Made by a program: the position numbers and the translations under genes. Below the pieces are notes generated by a model. The model searched no databases. It saw only the letters and a list, made by a program, of their open reading frames with translations, and was not told the origin of the DNA. Shown in pieces: positions 1-7,418 of a stretch of DNA of 7,552 nt (positions within the stretch are counted from its first letter, which is position 1; each line of letters begins with the position of its first letter). The stretch is from JBMNOZ01 sp050943335 (lineage in GTDB: Bacteria > Bacillota > Desulfitobacteriia > Desulfitobacteriales > Syntrophobotulaceae), in assembly GCA_050943335.1 (NCBI GenBank), contig JBMNOZ010000033.1:1-7552 (forward strand), read 5' to 3'.

Positions 1-30
1 AAAACTTACGGTAGAATTAGAGTAGACCAT
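1..30 (-). CDS. Possible 5' end of an unknown gene, cut by the window edge
   Basis: An ATG at 30-28 opens a frame that stays open for all ten visible codons (MVYSNSTVSF) to the window edge. The support is its translation signal: AAAGGAG lies upstream with about nine bases between GGAG and the ATG, matching the strong SD sites of the other genes here. A weak -10-like box lies at 115-120, and the previous gene ends in its own terminator, so a new transcription unit is expected. Ten residues do not allow any family assignment. Ten open codons can occur by chance, so the call rests on the SD site and the context. The alternative is that this is non-coding and that the hairpin at 26-88 terminates a plus-strand gene arriving from the left. 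Confidence 0.35.
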   Translation of the reverse strand, partial: MVYSNSTVSF

Positions 31-88
31 CGGTTAAAACTCCTTTCTGGTTTGCTCATCACTTACCATTTTTGGAGTTGCCGATGGT
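26..88 (-). promoter_or_regulatory. Leader hairpin that can hide the SD and start codon; switch-like
   Basis: Read on the minus strand, ACCATCGG (88-81) is the exact complement of CCGATGGT (33-26), AACTCC (79-74) of GGAGTT (43-38), and TGGT (68-65) of ACCA (51-48). The distal arm contains the SD and the ATG of the putative gene starting at 30, so the folded form should block ribosome loading. ACCAT (88-84) can instead pair with ATGGT (69-65). That leaves the anti-SD bases in a loop and the SD free, so the two folds exclude each other. I do not recognise a known riboswitch class. The plus strand has a T-rich tail after the stem (87-100), so a terminator for an unseen plus-strand gene is a real alternative. 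Confidence 0.45.
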
Positions 89-125
89 TTTTCCTTTTTA
101 CTTTTGCGAACTTAATTGTACACTA
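56..125 (-). repeat. Diverged repeat, left copy (inverted relative to 7434-7491)
   Basis: Read on the minus strand from 125, this segment gives TAGTGT, CAA, TAA, GTTCGCAAAA, ACCATC and AATGGT-AG-GA in that order. The plus strand from 7434 gives the same blocks. The first 24 bases match at about 22 of 25 aligned positions. This copy has about 13 extra bases (GTAAAAAGGAAAA) before ACCATC. The order and spacing of the remaining blocks are kept, including a small ACCAT/ATGGT inverted repeat. It covers the likely promoter and leader of the gene starting at 30. The alignment was made by eye. Confidence 0.45.
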
Positions 126-142
126 TCGAAAAAGCGATAACT
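115..142 (-). promoter_or_regulatory. Weak candidate promoter with an operator-like inverted repeat
   Basis: A minus-strand TACAAT (120-115) is one mismatch from the -10 consensus. It lies about 85 bases before the putative ATG at 30, so a transcript from here would carry the whole leader hairpin. No good -35 box exists at 16-18 bases; the best window (142-137, AGTTAT) is poor, so an activator may be needed or the call may be wrong. The spacer contains TATCG and CGATA in inverted orientation with six bases between (124-139), the size and place of a small operator. The promoter is an inference; the inverted repeat is directly visible. Confidence 0.25.
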
Positions 143-173
143 TTATTCTTAGTCTATATTTTTGGAAAAGCAT

Positions 174-198
174 AAAAATAAAACCCGCCTTAAGCGGG
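174..198 (-). terminator. Rho-independent terminator after the 92-aa gene
   Basis: On the minus strand CCCGC (198-194) pairs with GCGGG (188-184) across a five-base loop, followed by a T-rich run (TTTTATTTTTAT, 183-172). It lies about 26 bases after the stop codon of the small gene and closes that unit before the next leader. Confidence 0.85.
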
Positions 199-224
199 GA
201 ATTTAATTTTAAGCGCTTGCTAAT

Positions 225-503
225 TTAGTTTTCTTTTATTTCTGTAATCTTGTCTTTAAATTTAGCGATGATTTCTTGGGAAGCGCGTATTTTCTGAATA
301 AGATCCGCAAACTGGCTGTCAGGATTATCTTTCTCCTGCTCAAATACTGTTTCCCCAATCTTCTGATAATAGCGCTTTATTTGTTTGGTCTCCGAATCAA
401 TAGTGAAGTTGAGCTTTGTAATCTCCGCCAGGTCTTTAGCCTTATCCGTAGCTGTCTCAGCTACATCGCCAATCTTCCTGCCAATTTTCTCCAAAAAGTC
501 CAT
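225..503 (-). CDS. Small helical, coiled-coil-like protein of unknown function (92 aa)
   Basis: The frame can be opened at GTG (512), but AAGGAG at 517-512 overlaps that GTG and sits eight bases before ATG at 503, so the ATG start is chosen (MDFLEKIGRKIG...). The 92-residue product is highly charged, has no cysteine or tryptophan, no signal peptide and no membrane segment, and reads as almost all helix. An amphipathic N-terminal stretch (1-30, rich in K/D/E/A) is followed by residues near 31-92 with coiled-coil-like spacing, broken near DNPDS (about 60). It resembles in style the small Bacillota proteins that carry a helical region followed by a C-terminal zinc ribbon, but no CxxC pair is present here; this is a family impression only. 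It has its own promoter and terminator and is not in the gyrase operon. Function unknown; probably cytoplasmic. Confidence 0.85.
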   Translation of the reverse strand: MDFLEKIGRKIGDVAETATDKAKDLAEITKLNFTIDSETKQIKRYYQKIGETVFEQEKDNPDSQFADLIQKIRASQEIIAKFKDKITEIKEN

Positions 504-511
504 GGAATTCA

Positions 512-517
512 CTCCTT
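512..517 (-). promoter_or_regulatory. SD site that fixes the start of the 92-aa gene
   Basis: AAGGAG on the minus strand, eight bases before ATG at 503. It overlaps the upstream in-frame GTG (512-510), so that GTG cannot be served by it. No other purine-rich site lies before the GTG. Confidence 0.75.
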
Positions 518-621
518 GATAGTGTATTAGGCCCTATTGTTTGCACGGAATAATCTCAATAATAGCATAAGCTATCTAAATTTTTTTGTTCCCCTATTTA
601 TCCGTCTTTATCCTAGTAGTA

Positions 622-651
622 ATAATATTCCTCTTGTTTCCTCTTTGACAA
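622..651 (-). promoter_or_regulatory. Sigma-A-type promoter of the 92-aa gene
   Basis: On the minus strand TTGTCA (651-646, five of six to TTGACA) and TATTAT (627-622, five of six to TATAAT) are separated by 18 bases. Transcription would start near 615, giving a leader of about 110 bases before ATG at 503. It lies downstream of the serS terminator, so the small gene is expressed on its own. The leader holds only a short stem (ATAGC/GCTAT, 562-575) with no T-run; I see no recognised riboswitch in it. Confidence 0.65.
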
Positions 652-691
652 TATAAATCATGTTTAGACAGGAGTTTATAAACATAACTCC

Positions 692-717
692 AAAAACCCA
701 CTTATTAAGCGGGTTTT
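692..717 (-). terminator. Rho-independent terminator after serS
   Basis: On the minus strand AAAACCC-G-CTT (717-707) pairs with AAG-T-GGGTTTT (703-693), with a G-U wobble in RNA and a three-base loop, followed by a T-run. It lies 18 bases after the serS stop codon. The plus-strand version has an A-C mismatch in place of the wobble, so the minus direction is favoured, although weak two-way action is possible. It is the first convincing terminator after gyrB. Confidence 0.85.
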
Positions 718-734
718 ATAAGAGAATTTATAAA

Positions 735-2000
735 TTACTTTATATTTTCTACGCCCATATAGGATTGTAAGACCTTCGGGATTTTAATACTGCCATCTTC
801 TTGTTGATAATTTTCCAGAATCGCAGCTACGGTTCTTCCAATTGCCAGCCCACTGCCGTTTAAAGTATGAACAAATTCCGGTTTTTCTTTCAGACCCCGA
901 CGAAAACGAATATTTGCTCTCCGGGCTTGGAAATCTTCAAAATTACTGCAAGAGGAGATTTCTCGATAGGTATTGAAACTTGGGAACCAGACTTCCAAAT
1001 CATAAGTTTTAGCTGCGCTAAAGCCTAAATCCCCAGTGGAAAGACAGACAACTCTATAAGGCAATTCCAACTCCTGAAGAATAGCTTCCGCATCAGCAGT
1101 TAAGCTTTCTAATTCTTGGTAAGAGTTTTCCGGCAAAACAAATTTCACCAGTTCTACCTTATTAAATTGATGCTGTCTGATAAGCCCTCTGGTATCCCTG
1201 CCAGCAGCTCCAGCCTCAGATCTAAAACAGGCGCTGTAAGAACAGAAATATTGGGGCAGTTTATCTATTTCTAAAATTTCGTCTTTGAAGTAATTAGTCA
1301 CCGGTACTTCTGCCGTGGGGATTAAAAAATAATCGGAATTTTCTATTTTGAAGGCATCTTCCTCAAACTTAGGCAATTGCCCTGTGCCAGTCATTGAAGA
1401 ACGATTGACTATAAAAGGCGGGAAAATTTCAGTATAACCCTTGGAGACATGTTTATCGAGCATGAAATTAATTAGAGCTCTCTCTAATTTGGCACCCAGC
1501 CCCTTGTAAAATGTGAATCTGGCCCCGGTAACCTTGCCAGCGCGGCCAAAATCTAAAATATCATGCTTCTCACCTAAGTCAAAATGGGCTAGAGGTTGGA
1601 AATTAAATTTCGGAGGAGTTCCCCATTTTCTTATTTCTTCGTTGTCCTCTTCACCTTCCCCCACAGGTACTGACTCATGAGGGATATTAGGAATCAAATA
1701 AAGCACTTCTTTTATTTTGTCTTCAACTTCATCGAGGCTTGCTTGTTTATCCTTTATTTTTTGGTTCAGATCCCGCATTTGAATAATAAGGTCATCAGCC
1801 GGGTCGCCAGATCTTTTAAGCCTGGCAACTTCTTCTGAAACCCGGTTGCGCTCTGCCTTCATGGCTTCTACTTCAAATATAATCTCTCTTCTTTTTTCTT
1901 CTTGCTGTAAAAAATCATCTAAGTTAATATCTGCCCGGCGTTTTTCTAAGGACTGTTTAACAATCTCGGGATTATTACGGACAAATTTCAGGTCGAGCAT
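735..2000 (-). CDS. serS: Seryl-tRNA synthetase
   Basis: SerS activates serine with ATP and loads it on tRNA-Ser, and also on tRNA-Sec where present; it is a cytoplasmic homodimer. With ATG at 2000 the protein has 421 residues (MLDLKFVRNNPE...), normal for bacterial SerS. The N-terminal domain (about 1-105) carries the long antiparallel coiled coil (KAERNRVSEEVARLK) that grips the tRNA long arm. The class II core follows: the TAEV substrate loop near 229-232, motif 2 with FRSEAGAAGRDTRGLIRQHQF near 259-279, and motif 3 with GSGLAIGRTVAAILENY near 382-398. An upstream in-frame ATG at 2024 would add eight residues but has no good SD; AGGGGG (2013-2008) is seven bases before ATG at 2000. The gene follows pdxS by 44 bases with no terminator between, so it is probably the last gene of the gyrB operon. 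No T-box leader fits before it. Confidence 0.97.
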   Translation of the reverse strand: MLDLKFVRNNPEIVKQSLEKRRADINLDDFLQQEEKRREIIFEVEAMKAERNRVSEEVARLKRSGDPADDLIIQMRDLNQKIKDKQASLDEVEDKIKEVLYLIPNIPHESVPVGEGEEDNEEIRKWGTPPKFNFQPLAHFDLGEKHDILDFGRAGKVTGARFTFYKGLGAKLERALINFMLDKHVSKGYTEIFPPFIVNRSSMTGTGQLPKFEEDAFKIENSDYFLIPTAEVPVTNYFKDEILEIDKLPQYFCSYSACFRSEAGAAGRDTRGLIRQHQFNKVELVKFVLPENSYQELESLTADAEAILQELELPYRVVCLSTGDLGFSAAKTYDLEVWFPSFNTYREISSCSNFEDFQARRANIRFRRGLKEKPEFVHTLNGSGLAIGRTVAAILENYQQEDGSIKIPKVLQSYMGVENIK

Positions 2001-2007
2001 TATAAGA

Positions 2008-2013
2008 CCCCCT
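2008..2013 (-). promoter_or_regulatory. SD site that fixes the serS start
   Basis: AGGGGG on the minus strand, seven bases before ATG at 2000. It lies downstream of the alternative ATG at 2024, so it can serve only the shorter form, which begins with the family-typical MLDLK. Confidence 0.75.
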
Positions 2014-2044
2014 GTATTCGACATTGGGAAATATAAACTTTCTT

Positions 2045-2929
2045 TTACCAGCCCCGCTCCTGCATTCTTTCATTCTCGGGAAGAGTAGAAATCTCTATTC
2101 CAGGCATAGCTTCTCCTAAATCTTCAGATAATCTGGCTATCATTTCCGGATCATCATAATGAGTAGTGGCCAATACTATAGCTCGAGCTCTTTTTTCCGG
2201 ATTGGAAGATTTGAAAATGCCGGAACCGACGAAGATACCATCACATCCCAACTGCATCATAAGAGCCGCATCAGCGGGAGTGGCTATCCCTCCGGCAGCA
2301 AAGTTAACTACTGGTAATTTACCATGCTCAGCAACGTATAAAACTAAATTGTAAGGTGCTGCCATTTCTTTGGCCGCTGTCATAAGCTCTTCTTTGGGCA
2401 TAGTGGTGAGACGGCGAATCTCGGACATTACTGTTCTCATATGGCGAACTGCTTCCACCACATTACCTGTACCAGGCTCCCCTTTGGTTCTGATCATGGC
2501 CGCTCCTTCGCCGATTCTTCTTAAGGCTTCTCCTAAGTTGCGAGCACCGCAAACAAAGGGGGTTTTAAAAGCGGTTTTATCAATATGATAGACCTCATCA
2601 GCAGGAGTTAAAACTTCGCTTTCATCGATAAAATCTATTCCCAAAGCCTCTAAAACTTGGGCTTCCACAAAATGACCGATTCTAACTTTAGCCATTACCG
2701 GGATGTCAACCGCTTCTTTAATTCTCTTGATAATGGTTGGGTCAGCCATCCGAGCTACTCCCCCGGCAGCCCGAATATCGGCAGGTACTCTTTCTAAAGC
2801 CATTACGGAACAAGCCCCAGCTTTTTCGGCAATTCTAGCCTGCTCAGGCGTAGTAACATCCATTATGACTCCGCCTTTAAATTTTAAAGCTACCTCAACT
2901 TTTTCCGGACTTAACGTTATTCCTGTCAT
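2045..2929 (-). CDS. pdxS: Pyridoxal 5'-phosphate synthase, PdxS subunit
   Basis: PdxS builds pyridoxal 5'-phosphate (vitamin B6) from ribose 5-phosphate, glyceraldehyde 3-phosphate and ammonia by the DXP-independent route. It is a (beta/alpha)8 barrel that forms a dodecamer, usually fed with ammonia by the PdxT glutaminase. The 294-residue length is typical. The residues known to be essential in Bacillus PdxS fall at the same numbers: D24 (VIMDV), K81 (MAKVRIGH), which bonds the sugar, and K149 (RTKGEPGTG), which takes part later. The C-terminal half shows the phosphate-binding glycines (NFAAGGIATPADAALM and GCDGIFVGSGIF). AGGAGG lies seven bases before ATG at 2929. The gene follows gyrA by 57 bases. 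No pdxT gene follows; serS comes directly. If pdxT is absent from the genome, this enzyme must use free ammonium. The frame is intact. Confidence 0.97.
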   Translation of the reverse strand: MTGITLSPEKVEVALKFKGGVIMDVTTPEQARIAEKAGACSVMALERVPADIRAAGGVARMADPTIIKRIKEAVDIPVMAKVRIGHFVEAQVLEALGIDFIDESEVLTPADEVYHIDKTAFKTPFVCGARNLGEALRRIGEGAAMIRTKGEPGTGNVVEAVRHMRTVMSEIRRLTTMPKEELMTAAKEMAAPYNLVLYVAEHGKLPVVNFAAGGIATPADAALMMQLGCDGIFVGSGIFKSSNPEKRARAIVLATTHYDDPEMIARLSEDLGEAMPGIEISTLPENERMQERGW

Positions 2930-2986
2930 ACTTTTTCCTCCTAAATAATCAATTTCAAAATGCTTTATTATGAAATATCTGAGGCT

Positions 2987-5455
2987 TTATTCATCTTCCT
3001 CTTTATTTATAACCTTAGCAATAGCTGCAACTTTACTTTCCCCAGTTCTCATGACAGTTACTCCCTGGGCAGCCCTTCCTTGAACCGAGATCCCATTTAC
3101 TTCTTGCCTAATAACAATACCTTCATCAGTGATAACCATTAAGTCCTCCTCAGCGGAGACCACTTTTATTCCTACCAACAGCCCTGTTTTGGAATTAACT
3201 CGGTGGCCAATAACTCCTTTGCCTCCCCGTCTTTGCTTTCTGAACTCTTCTAGCTTACTTCTCTTTGCAAAGCCATTCTCGGTAACAGTTAATAGTTCCC
3301 AATCAGAATCCGAACCATCTATAACATCCATAGAAATGACATAATCGCCTTTATCAAGTTTGATGCCCCTTACCCCATGCGCTGTTCTGCCCATGGCTCT
3401 GACCTCTTCTGCGGAAAATCTAATTACTTGACCATAACGAGTAGCGATCAGAACATCACTGTTTTCTTTGGTTAAACGGACCCCGATAAGCTCATCATTT
3501 TCAACTAAGGATAAAGCGATAAGACCGTCCCGCCGTTGGGAATCATAGTGATTTAACATTGTCCTTTTTACCATTCCCATTTTAGTTACGGTTAATAAAC
3601 TTAAATTCTCGCTGAATTCTTTAACTGCAATTGTTGCTGTAACTTGTTCATCCGCCGACAAATTCAAAAGATTTACAATAGCTGTACCTTTCGCTGTCCT
3701 GCTTGCTTCGGGAATCTCATAAGCCCTTAGACGATAAACCTTCCCTTTGGAGGTAAACACCAGAATATAATGGTGGGTGGAGGCAATAAATAAGCTATCT
3801 ACGAAATCATTTTCCAAGGTGGTCATGCCGCTAACCCCCCGACCTCCTCTTTTCTGATTGCGATAGGTAGTCAAGGGCAATCTTTTAATATAGCCGCGGT
3901 GAGTGACGGTAATAACTACATCTTCTTCCGCAATTAAGTCTTCGATCTCCATTTTTGTGGCATCAACAGTAATTTTAGATCGACGCTCATCGGCAAATTT
4001 TTCTTTAATCTCTAATAGTTCAGTTCTGATAATTCCGCGAACCATAGTATCGGAAGCCAAAACTGCTCTCAGATAAGCGATCTCATCCAAGAGCTTTTGG
4101 TACTGCTCATCAAGTTTAGTTCTTTCTAAGCCGGTTAACCTTCTAAGGCGCATATCTAAAATAGCCTGAGCTTGCCTTTCACTGAATTCAAAACGTTCAA
4201 TAAGGCTATTGCGAGCTGTTTCATCGTCTTTTGAGGATCTGATTATTTCAATAACCTCGTCAATAAAATCTAAAGCCCGGCGCAAGCCCTCAACAATATG
4301 AGCATCATCCTCAGCTTTTTTTAACTCAAACTTCGATCGCCGAATTATCACTTCTTTTTGATGGAGAATAAAATACTCCAACATTTCTTTTAGATTAAGC
4401 ACTCGAGGCGAACCATCGACTAAAGCCAGCATATTAATCCCAAATGTATCTTCCAACTGGGTGTGCCTATAAAGTTGATTTAAGATAATTTGAGGATTAA
4501 CATCTTTTCGAAGCTCAATAACAACTCGTACTCCCTTGCGCGTTGATTCATCTCGTAAATCAGTGATCCCTTCTACTTTTTTTTCATGGACCAATTCTGC
4601 TATCTTTTCCAACAATCTTCCCTTGTTCACCATATAAGGGATCTCTGTAACTACAAGCTGGGCTTTACCGGAACGTTCAATGGTTTCAATATTTACTTTG
4701 GCCCTGATTTTAACTGACCCTTTGCCGGTTGTATAAGCGTCGATTATTCCCTCTTTTCCCATAATCAAACCACCGGTAGGGAAATCCGGACCTTTAATAA
4801 ATTTCATTAAATTTTTTAAAGTAATGTTATCTTCTTCACCGCGATCTTCGCTGTCTAAGATAAATATTACCCCGTCAATAATTTCACCTAGATTATGAGG
4901 TGGGATATTGGTAGCCATGCCCACTGCAATCCCAGATGAACCATTGATTAAGAGATTGGGAACCTTGGCCGGCAGTACAGCAGGTTCTTTTTCTTTTTCA
5001 TCGTAGTTTGGAACAAAATCGACAGTGTCTTTTTCTATATCCGCCAGCATGTAAATGGCGAGAGGAGCCATTCTTAATTCCGTATAGCGCATGGCCGCTG
5101 CCGAATCCCCGTCGAGGGAGCCAAAGTTTCCATGTCCATCAATCAACGGATACCGGCTGGAAAAATCTTGAGCCATTCGCACTACTGCATCGTAAATCGA
5201 AGAATCCCCATGAGGATGAAATTTACCCATGCAATCTCCGACCAACCTGGCAGCTTTGCTATATGATTTATTAGGGGTCATACCTAAATCATGTAAGGCA
5301 TATAAAATCCGGCGGTGAACCGGTTTAAGGCCGTCCCTAACATCAGGAAGAGCACGACTGACAATAACACTCATTGAATAATCGATAAACGATTTTTTCA
5401 GTTCTTCCGAAATCTCAATCGGCAAAATTTTACCGTTAAATAGTTCCATGGACAT
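2987..5455 (-). CDS. gyrA: DNA gyrase subunit A
   Basis: GyrA is the DNA-breaking and wrapping subunit of gyrase (A2B2), which puts negative supercoils into DNA at the cost of ATP. The 822-residue length is usual. The winged-helix breakage domain comes first, with active-site Y124 in AAAMRYTE. The quinolone-contact region reads HPHGDSSIYD, with S85 and D89 at the places of E. coli S83 and D87, the susceptible-type residues. The coiled-coil and gate region (about 370-490) follows, then a C-terminal beta-pinwheel from about 500. The GyrA box QRRGGKG is at 741-747 and a related blade motif (QKRGGRG) at 534-540; the box marks this as gyrase rather than topoisomerase IV. The tail is short and acidic (KEEDE). 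AAAGGGAG (5472-5465) lies nine bases before ATG at 5455; the ATG two codons later is too far away. gyrB ends only 17 bases upstream, so the subunits are made from one message. Confidence 0.98.
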   Translation of the reverse strand: MSMELFNGKILPIEISEELKKSFIDYSMSVIVSRALPDVRDGLKPVHRRILYALHDLGMTPNKSYSKAARLVGDCMGKFHPHGDSSIYDAVVRMAQDFSSRYPLIDGHGNFGSLDGDSAAAMRYTELRMAPLAIYMLADIEKDTVDFVPNYDEKEKEPAVLPAKVPNLLINGSSGIAVGMATNIPPHNLGEIIDGVIFILDSEDRGEEDNITLKNLMKFIKGPDFPTGGLIMGKEGIIDAYTTGKGSVKIRAKVNIETIERSGKAQLVVTEIPYMVNKGRLLEKIAELVHEKKVEGITDLRDESTRKGVRVVIELRKDVNPQIILNQLYRHTQLEDTFGINMLALVDGSPRVLNLKEMLEYFILHQKEVIIRRSKFELKKAEDDAHIVEGLRRALDFIDEVIEIIRSSKDDETARNSLIERFEFSERQAQAILDMRLRRLTGLERTKLDEQYQKLLDEIAYLRAVLASDTMVRGIIRTELLEIKEKFADERRSKITVDATKMEIEDLIAEEDVVITVTHRGYIKRLPLTTYRNQKRGGRGVSGMTTLENDFVDSLFIASTHHYILVFTSKGKVYRLRAYEIPEASRTAKGTAIVNLLNLSADEQVTATIAVKEFSENLSLLTVTKMGMVKRTMLNHYDSQRRDGLIALSLVENDELIGVRLTKENSDVLIATRYGQVIRFSAEEVRAMGRTAHGVRGIKLDKGDYVISMDVIDGSDSDWELLTVTENGFAKRSKLEEFRKQRRGGKGVIGHRVNSKTGLLVGIKVVSAEEDLMVITDEGIVIRQEVNGISVQGRAAQGVTVMRTGESKVAAIAKVINKEEDE

Positions 5456-5472
5456 TAATTTTTGCTCCCTTT

Positions 5473-7410
5473 CTAGACATCCAGATTTCGTACCTCTTTA
5501 GCGTGTTTTTGAATAAATTCTCTACGCGGTTCTACTTTATCGCCCATTAAAATCGTAAATAATTCATCAGCTTTCATGGCATCTTCCATTTTAACCTGTA
5601 GAACCGTCCTTGTTTCGGGATTCATTGTGGTCTCCCACAATTGTTCGGCATTCATTTCGCCTAAGCCTTTATAGCGCTGAATTTCTACTTTTTCCCGCCC
5701 GATCTCATTCAAAATATTATCAAGCTGTTCATCACTGTAAGCATATCTGATATTCTTTCCTTTTTGAATTTTAAAAAGGGGCGGTTGGGCAATATAAATA
5801 AAATTATTCTCTATCAAAGGTTTCATATATCTAAAAAAGAATGTGAGTAAAAGAGTTCTAATATGAGCGCCATCTACATCCGCATCCGTCATAATCATAA
5901 TTTTATGGTAACGAGCTTTTTCGATATCAAAATCTTCAGATATTCCAGTCCCTAAGGCTGTGATCATTGCTCTGATTTCGGCATTTCCCAAAATTTTATC
6001 TAAGCGGGCTTTCTCTACATTTAGGATTTTACCGCGTAAGGGAAGAATAGCTTGGAATCTTTGGTCCCGGCCTTGCTTTGCCGAACCGCCAGCACTATCT
6101 CCTTCCACAATATACATTTCACAATAGCGTGGATCTTTCCAAGTGCAATCCGCTAGTTTACCTGGTAAAGAAGTGCTTTCCAAGGCGTTTTTTCGTCTAG
6201 TCAGATCCCGGGCTTTTCGGGCTGCTATTCTAGCCCGAGCTGCTTGAAGGGCCTTTTCAACTATTTTTTTAGCCACGGTCGGGTTCTCTTCAAAAAATAT
6301 ATTTAATCCTTCTCCTACAACATTATCGACAATGGACCGTACTTCACTATTTCCTAATTTGGTTTTTGTTTGACCTTCAAATTGAGGTTCCGGGACTTTA
6401 ATGGAAAGAATAGCGGTCAATCCTTCTCTGGTGTCTTCACCGCTTAAATTATTCTCATTGCTTTTTAAAATATTATTTCGACGTGCGTAATCGTTGACCA
6501 CTCGAGTCAGAGCCGCTTTAAAACCGGCTTCATGAGTCCCACCTTCTGTGGTTCTAATATTATTAACATAGGAAAATAGATTTTCAGAATAGCCGTCATT
6601 GTACTGAAGAGCTATTTCCACTAATACATTATCTCGCAAAGTCTCAAAAACAATAGGTTTAGGATTAATTACCCCTTTGTTTTTATTTAAATGTTTAACA
6701 AAATCAGTTAACCCGCCGGAATAACTATAAACATCCTTGGTGTCGGTTCTTTCGTCAATAAGGGTAATGGTCACATTTCTATTTAAAAACGAGAGCTCTT
6801 TCAAACGATGAGCAAGTATTTCATAATCAAAAACAATTTCCTCAAAGATTTCGGGATCTGGATGAAAAGTGATTTTTGTTCCGCCTCTTCCGGTGTACGA
6901 ACCGGTTTCCCGTAACTCTGTCAGAACTTTACCCCGTGAATATTCCTGACTGTATTTTTTACCGTCTTTTTTTATCTCGACCTCAAGATGAGAAGAGAGA
7001 GCATTAACTACACTCATCCCTACTCCATGTAAACCACCTGAAACTTTATAAACTTCGTTATTAAACTTACCACCAGCGTGTAAGACTGTTAAACAAACTT
7101 CCACAGTGGGTCGGCCGATTTTAGGGTGAAGGTCCACAGGAATTCCGCGACCATTATCGGTAACTGTAATACTATTATCTCGATGAATAATGACCTTAAT
7201 AGTATCACAATAACCGGCCATTGCTTCATCGATACTGTTATCAACTATTTCATATACTAGATGATGTAAACCCCTACTGCTAGTGGAACCAATATACATT
7301 CCCGGTCTTTTACGAACTGCTTCCAAACCCTCTAAAACTTCGATTTGTTCAGCATTATAATCGATACCGGAGTGAATACTATTATTGTAAAGCTTTAAAC
7401 CATTTTGCAA
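5473..7410 (-). CDS. gyrB: DNA gyrase subunit B
   Basis: GyrB is the ATPase subunit of gyrase. With the chosen TTG start at 7410 it has 645 residues, close to other Gram-positive GyrB proteins. The GHKL ATPase domain shows E54 and N58 in YEIVDNSIDEA, D85 in DNGRGIP, and the lid GGLHGVGMSVVNA near 125-137. The transducer domain has the QTK loop at 347-349. The Toprim domain shows EGDSAGG with E436 and DADVDG with D509, D511 and D513, which bind the metal ions. The tail motif QRYKGLGEMN is at 578-587. There is no insertion of the gammaproteobacterial type and no intein. TGGGAGG lies eight bases before the TTG. In-frame starts further up (ATG 7431, TTG 7455) have no SD site and would add residues unlike the family. 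gyrA follows after 17 bases. I found no convincing promoter in the visible upstream sequence. Confidence 0.98.
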   Translation of the reverse strand: MQNGLKLYNNSIHSGIDYNAEQIEVLEGLEAVRKRPGMYIGSTSSRGLHHLVYEIVDNSIDEAMAGYCDTIKVIIHRDNSITVTDNGRGIPVDLHPKIGRPTVEVCLTVLHAGGKFNNEVYKVSGGLHGVGMSVVNALSSHLEVEIKKDGKKYSQEYSRGKVLTELRETGSYTGRGGTKITFHPDPEIFEEIVFDYEILAHRLKELSFLNRNVTITLIDERTDTKDVYSYSGGLTDFVKHLNKNKGVINPKPIVFETLRDNVLVEIALQYNDGYSENLFSYVNNIRTTEGGTHEAGFKAALTRVVNDYARRNNILKSNENNLSGEDTREGLTAILSIKVPEPQFEGQTKTKLGNSEVRSIVDNVVGEGLNIFFEENPTVAKKIVEKALQAARARIAARKARDLTRRKNALESTSLPGKLADCTWKDPRYCEMYIVEGDSAGGSAKQGRDQRFQAILPLRGKILNVEKARLDKILGNAEIRAMITALGTGISEDFDIEKARYHKIMIMTDADVDGAHIRTLLLTFFFRYMKPLIENNFIYIAQPPLFKIQKGKNIRYAYSDEQLDNILNEIGREKVEIQRYKGLGEMNAEQLWETTMNPETRTVLQVKMEDAMKADELFTILMGDKVEPRREFIQKHAKEVRNLDV

Positions 7411-7418
7411 AATTTTTT

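Noticed and set aside
211..218. AAGCGCTT palindrome resembling the core of a catabolite (cre) site
   Set aside because: The flanking positions fail the cre consensus at about three places, and it lies between a stop codon and its terminator.
643..662. Short minus-strand frame (17 codons, ATG at 662) as a leader peptide
   Set aside because: It has no SD site and overlaps the -35 and -10 boxes of the better-supported promoter.
2930..2986. Possible promoter in the gyrA-pdxS gap
   Set aside because: Only poor -35 and -10 matches at 19-base spacing; the AT-rich gap with an SD fits a normal operon spacer.
1846..5274. Plus-strand open frames of 60-88 codons opposite serS, pdxS and gyrA
   Set aside because: They are shadows of long conserved genes on the other strand, lack convincing SD sites, and their sequences look like antisense translations.
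6960..6975. GyrB residue at the place of E. coli R136 appears to be lysine, suggesting natural aminocoumarin tolerance
   Set aside because: The alignment was done from memory with a one-residue gap nearby and R to K is mild, so no resistance claim is justified.
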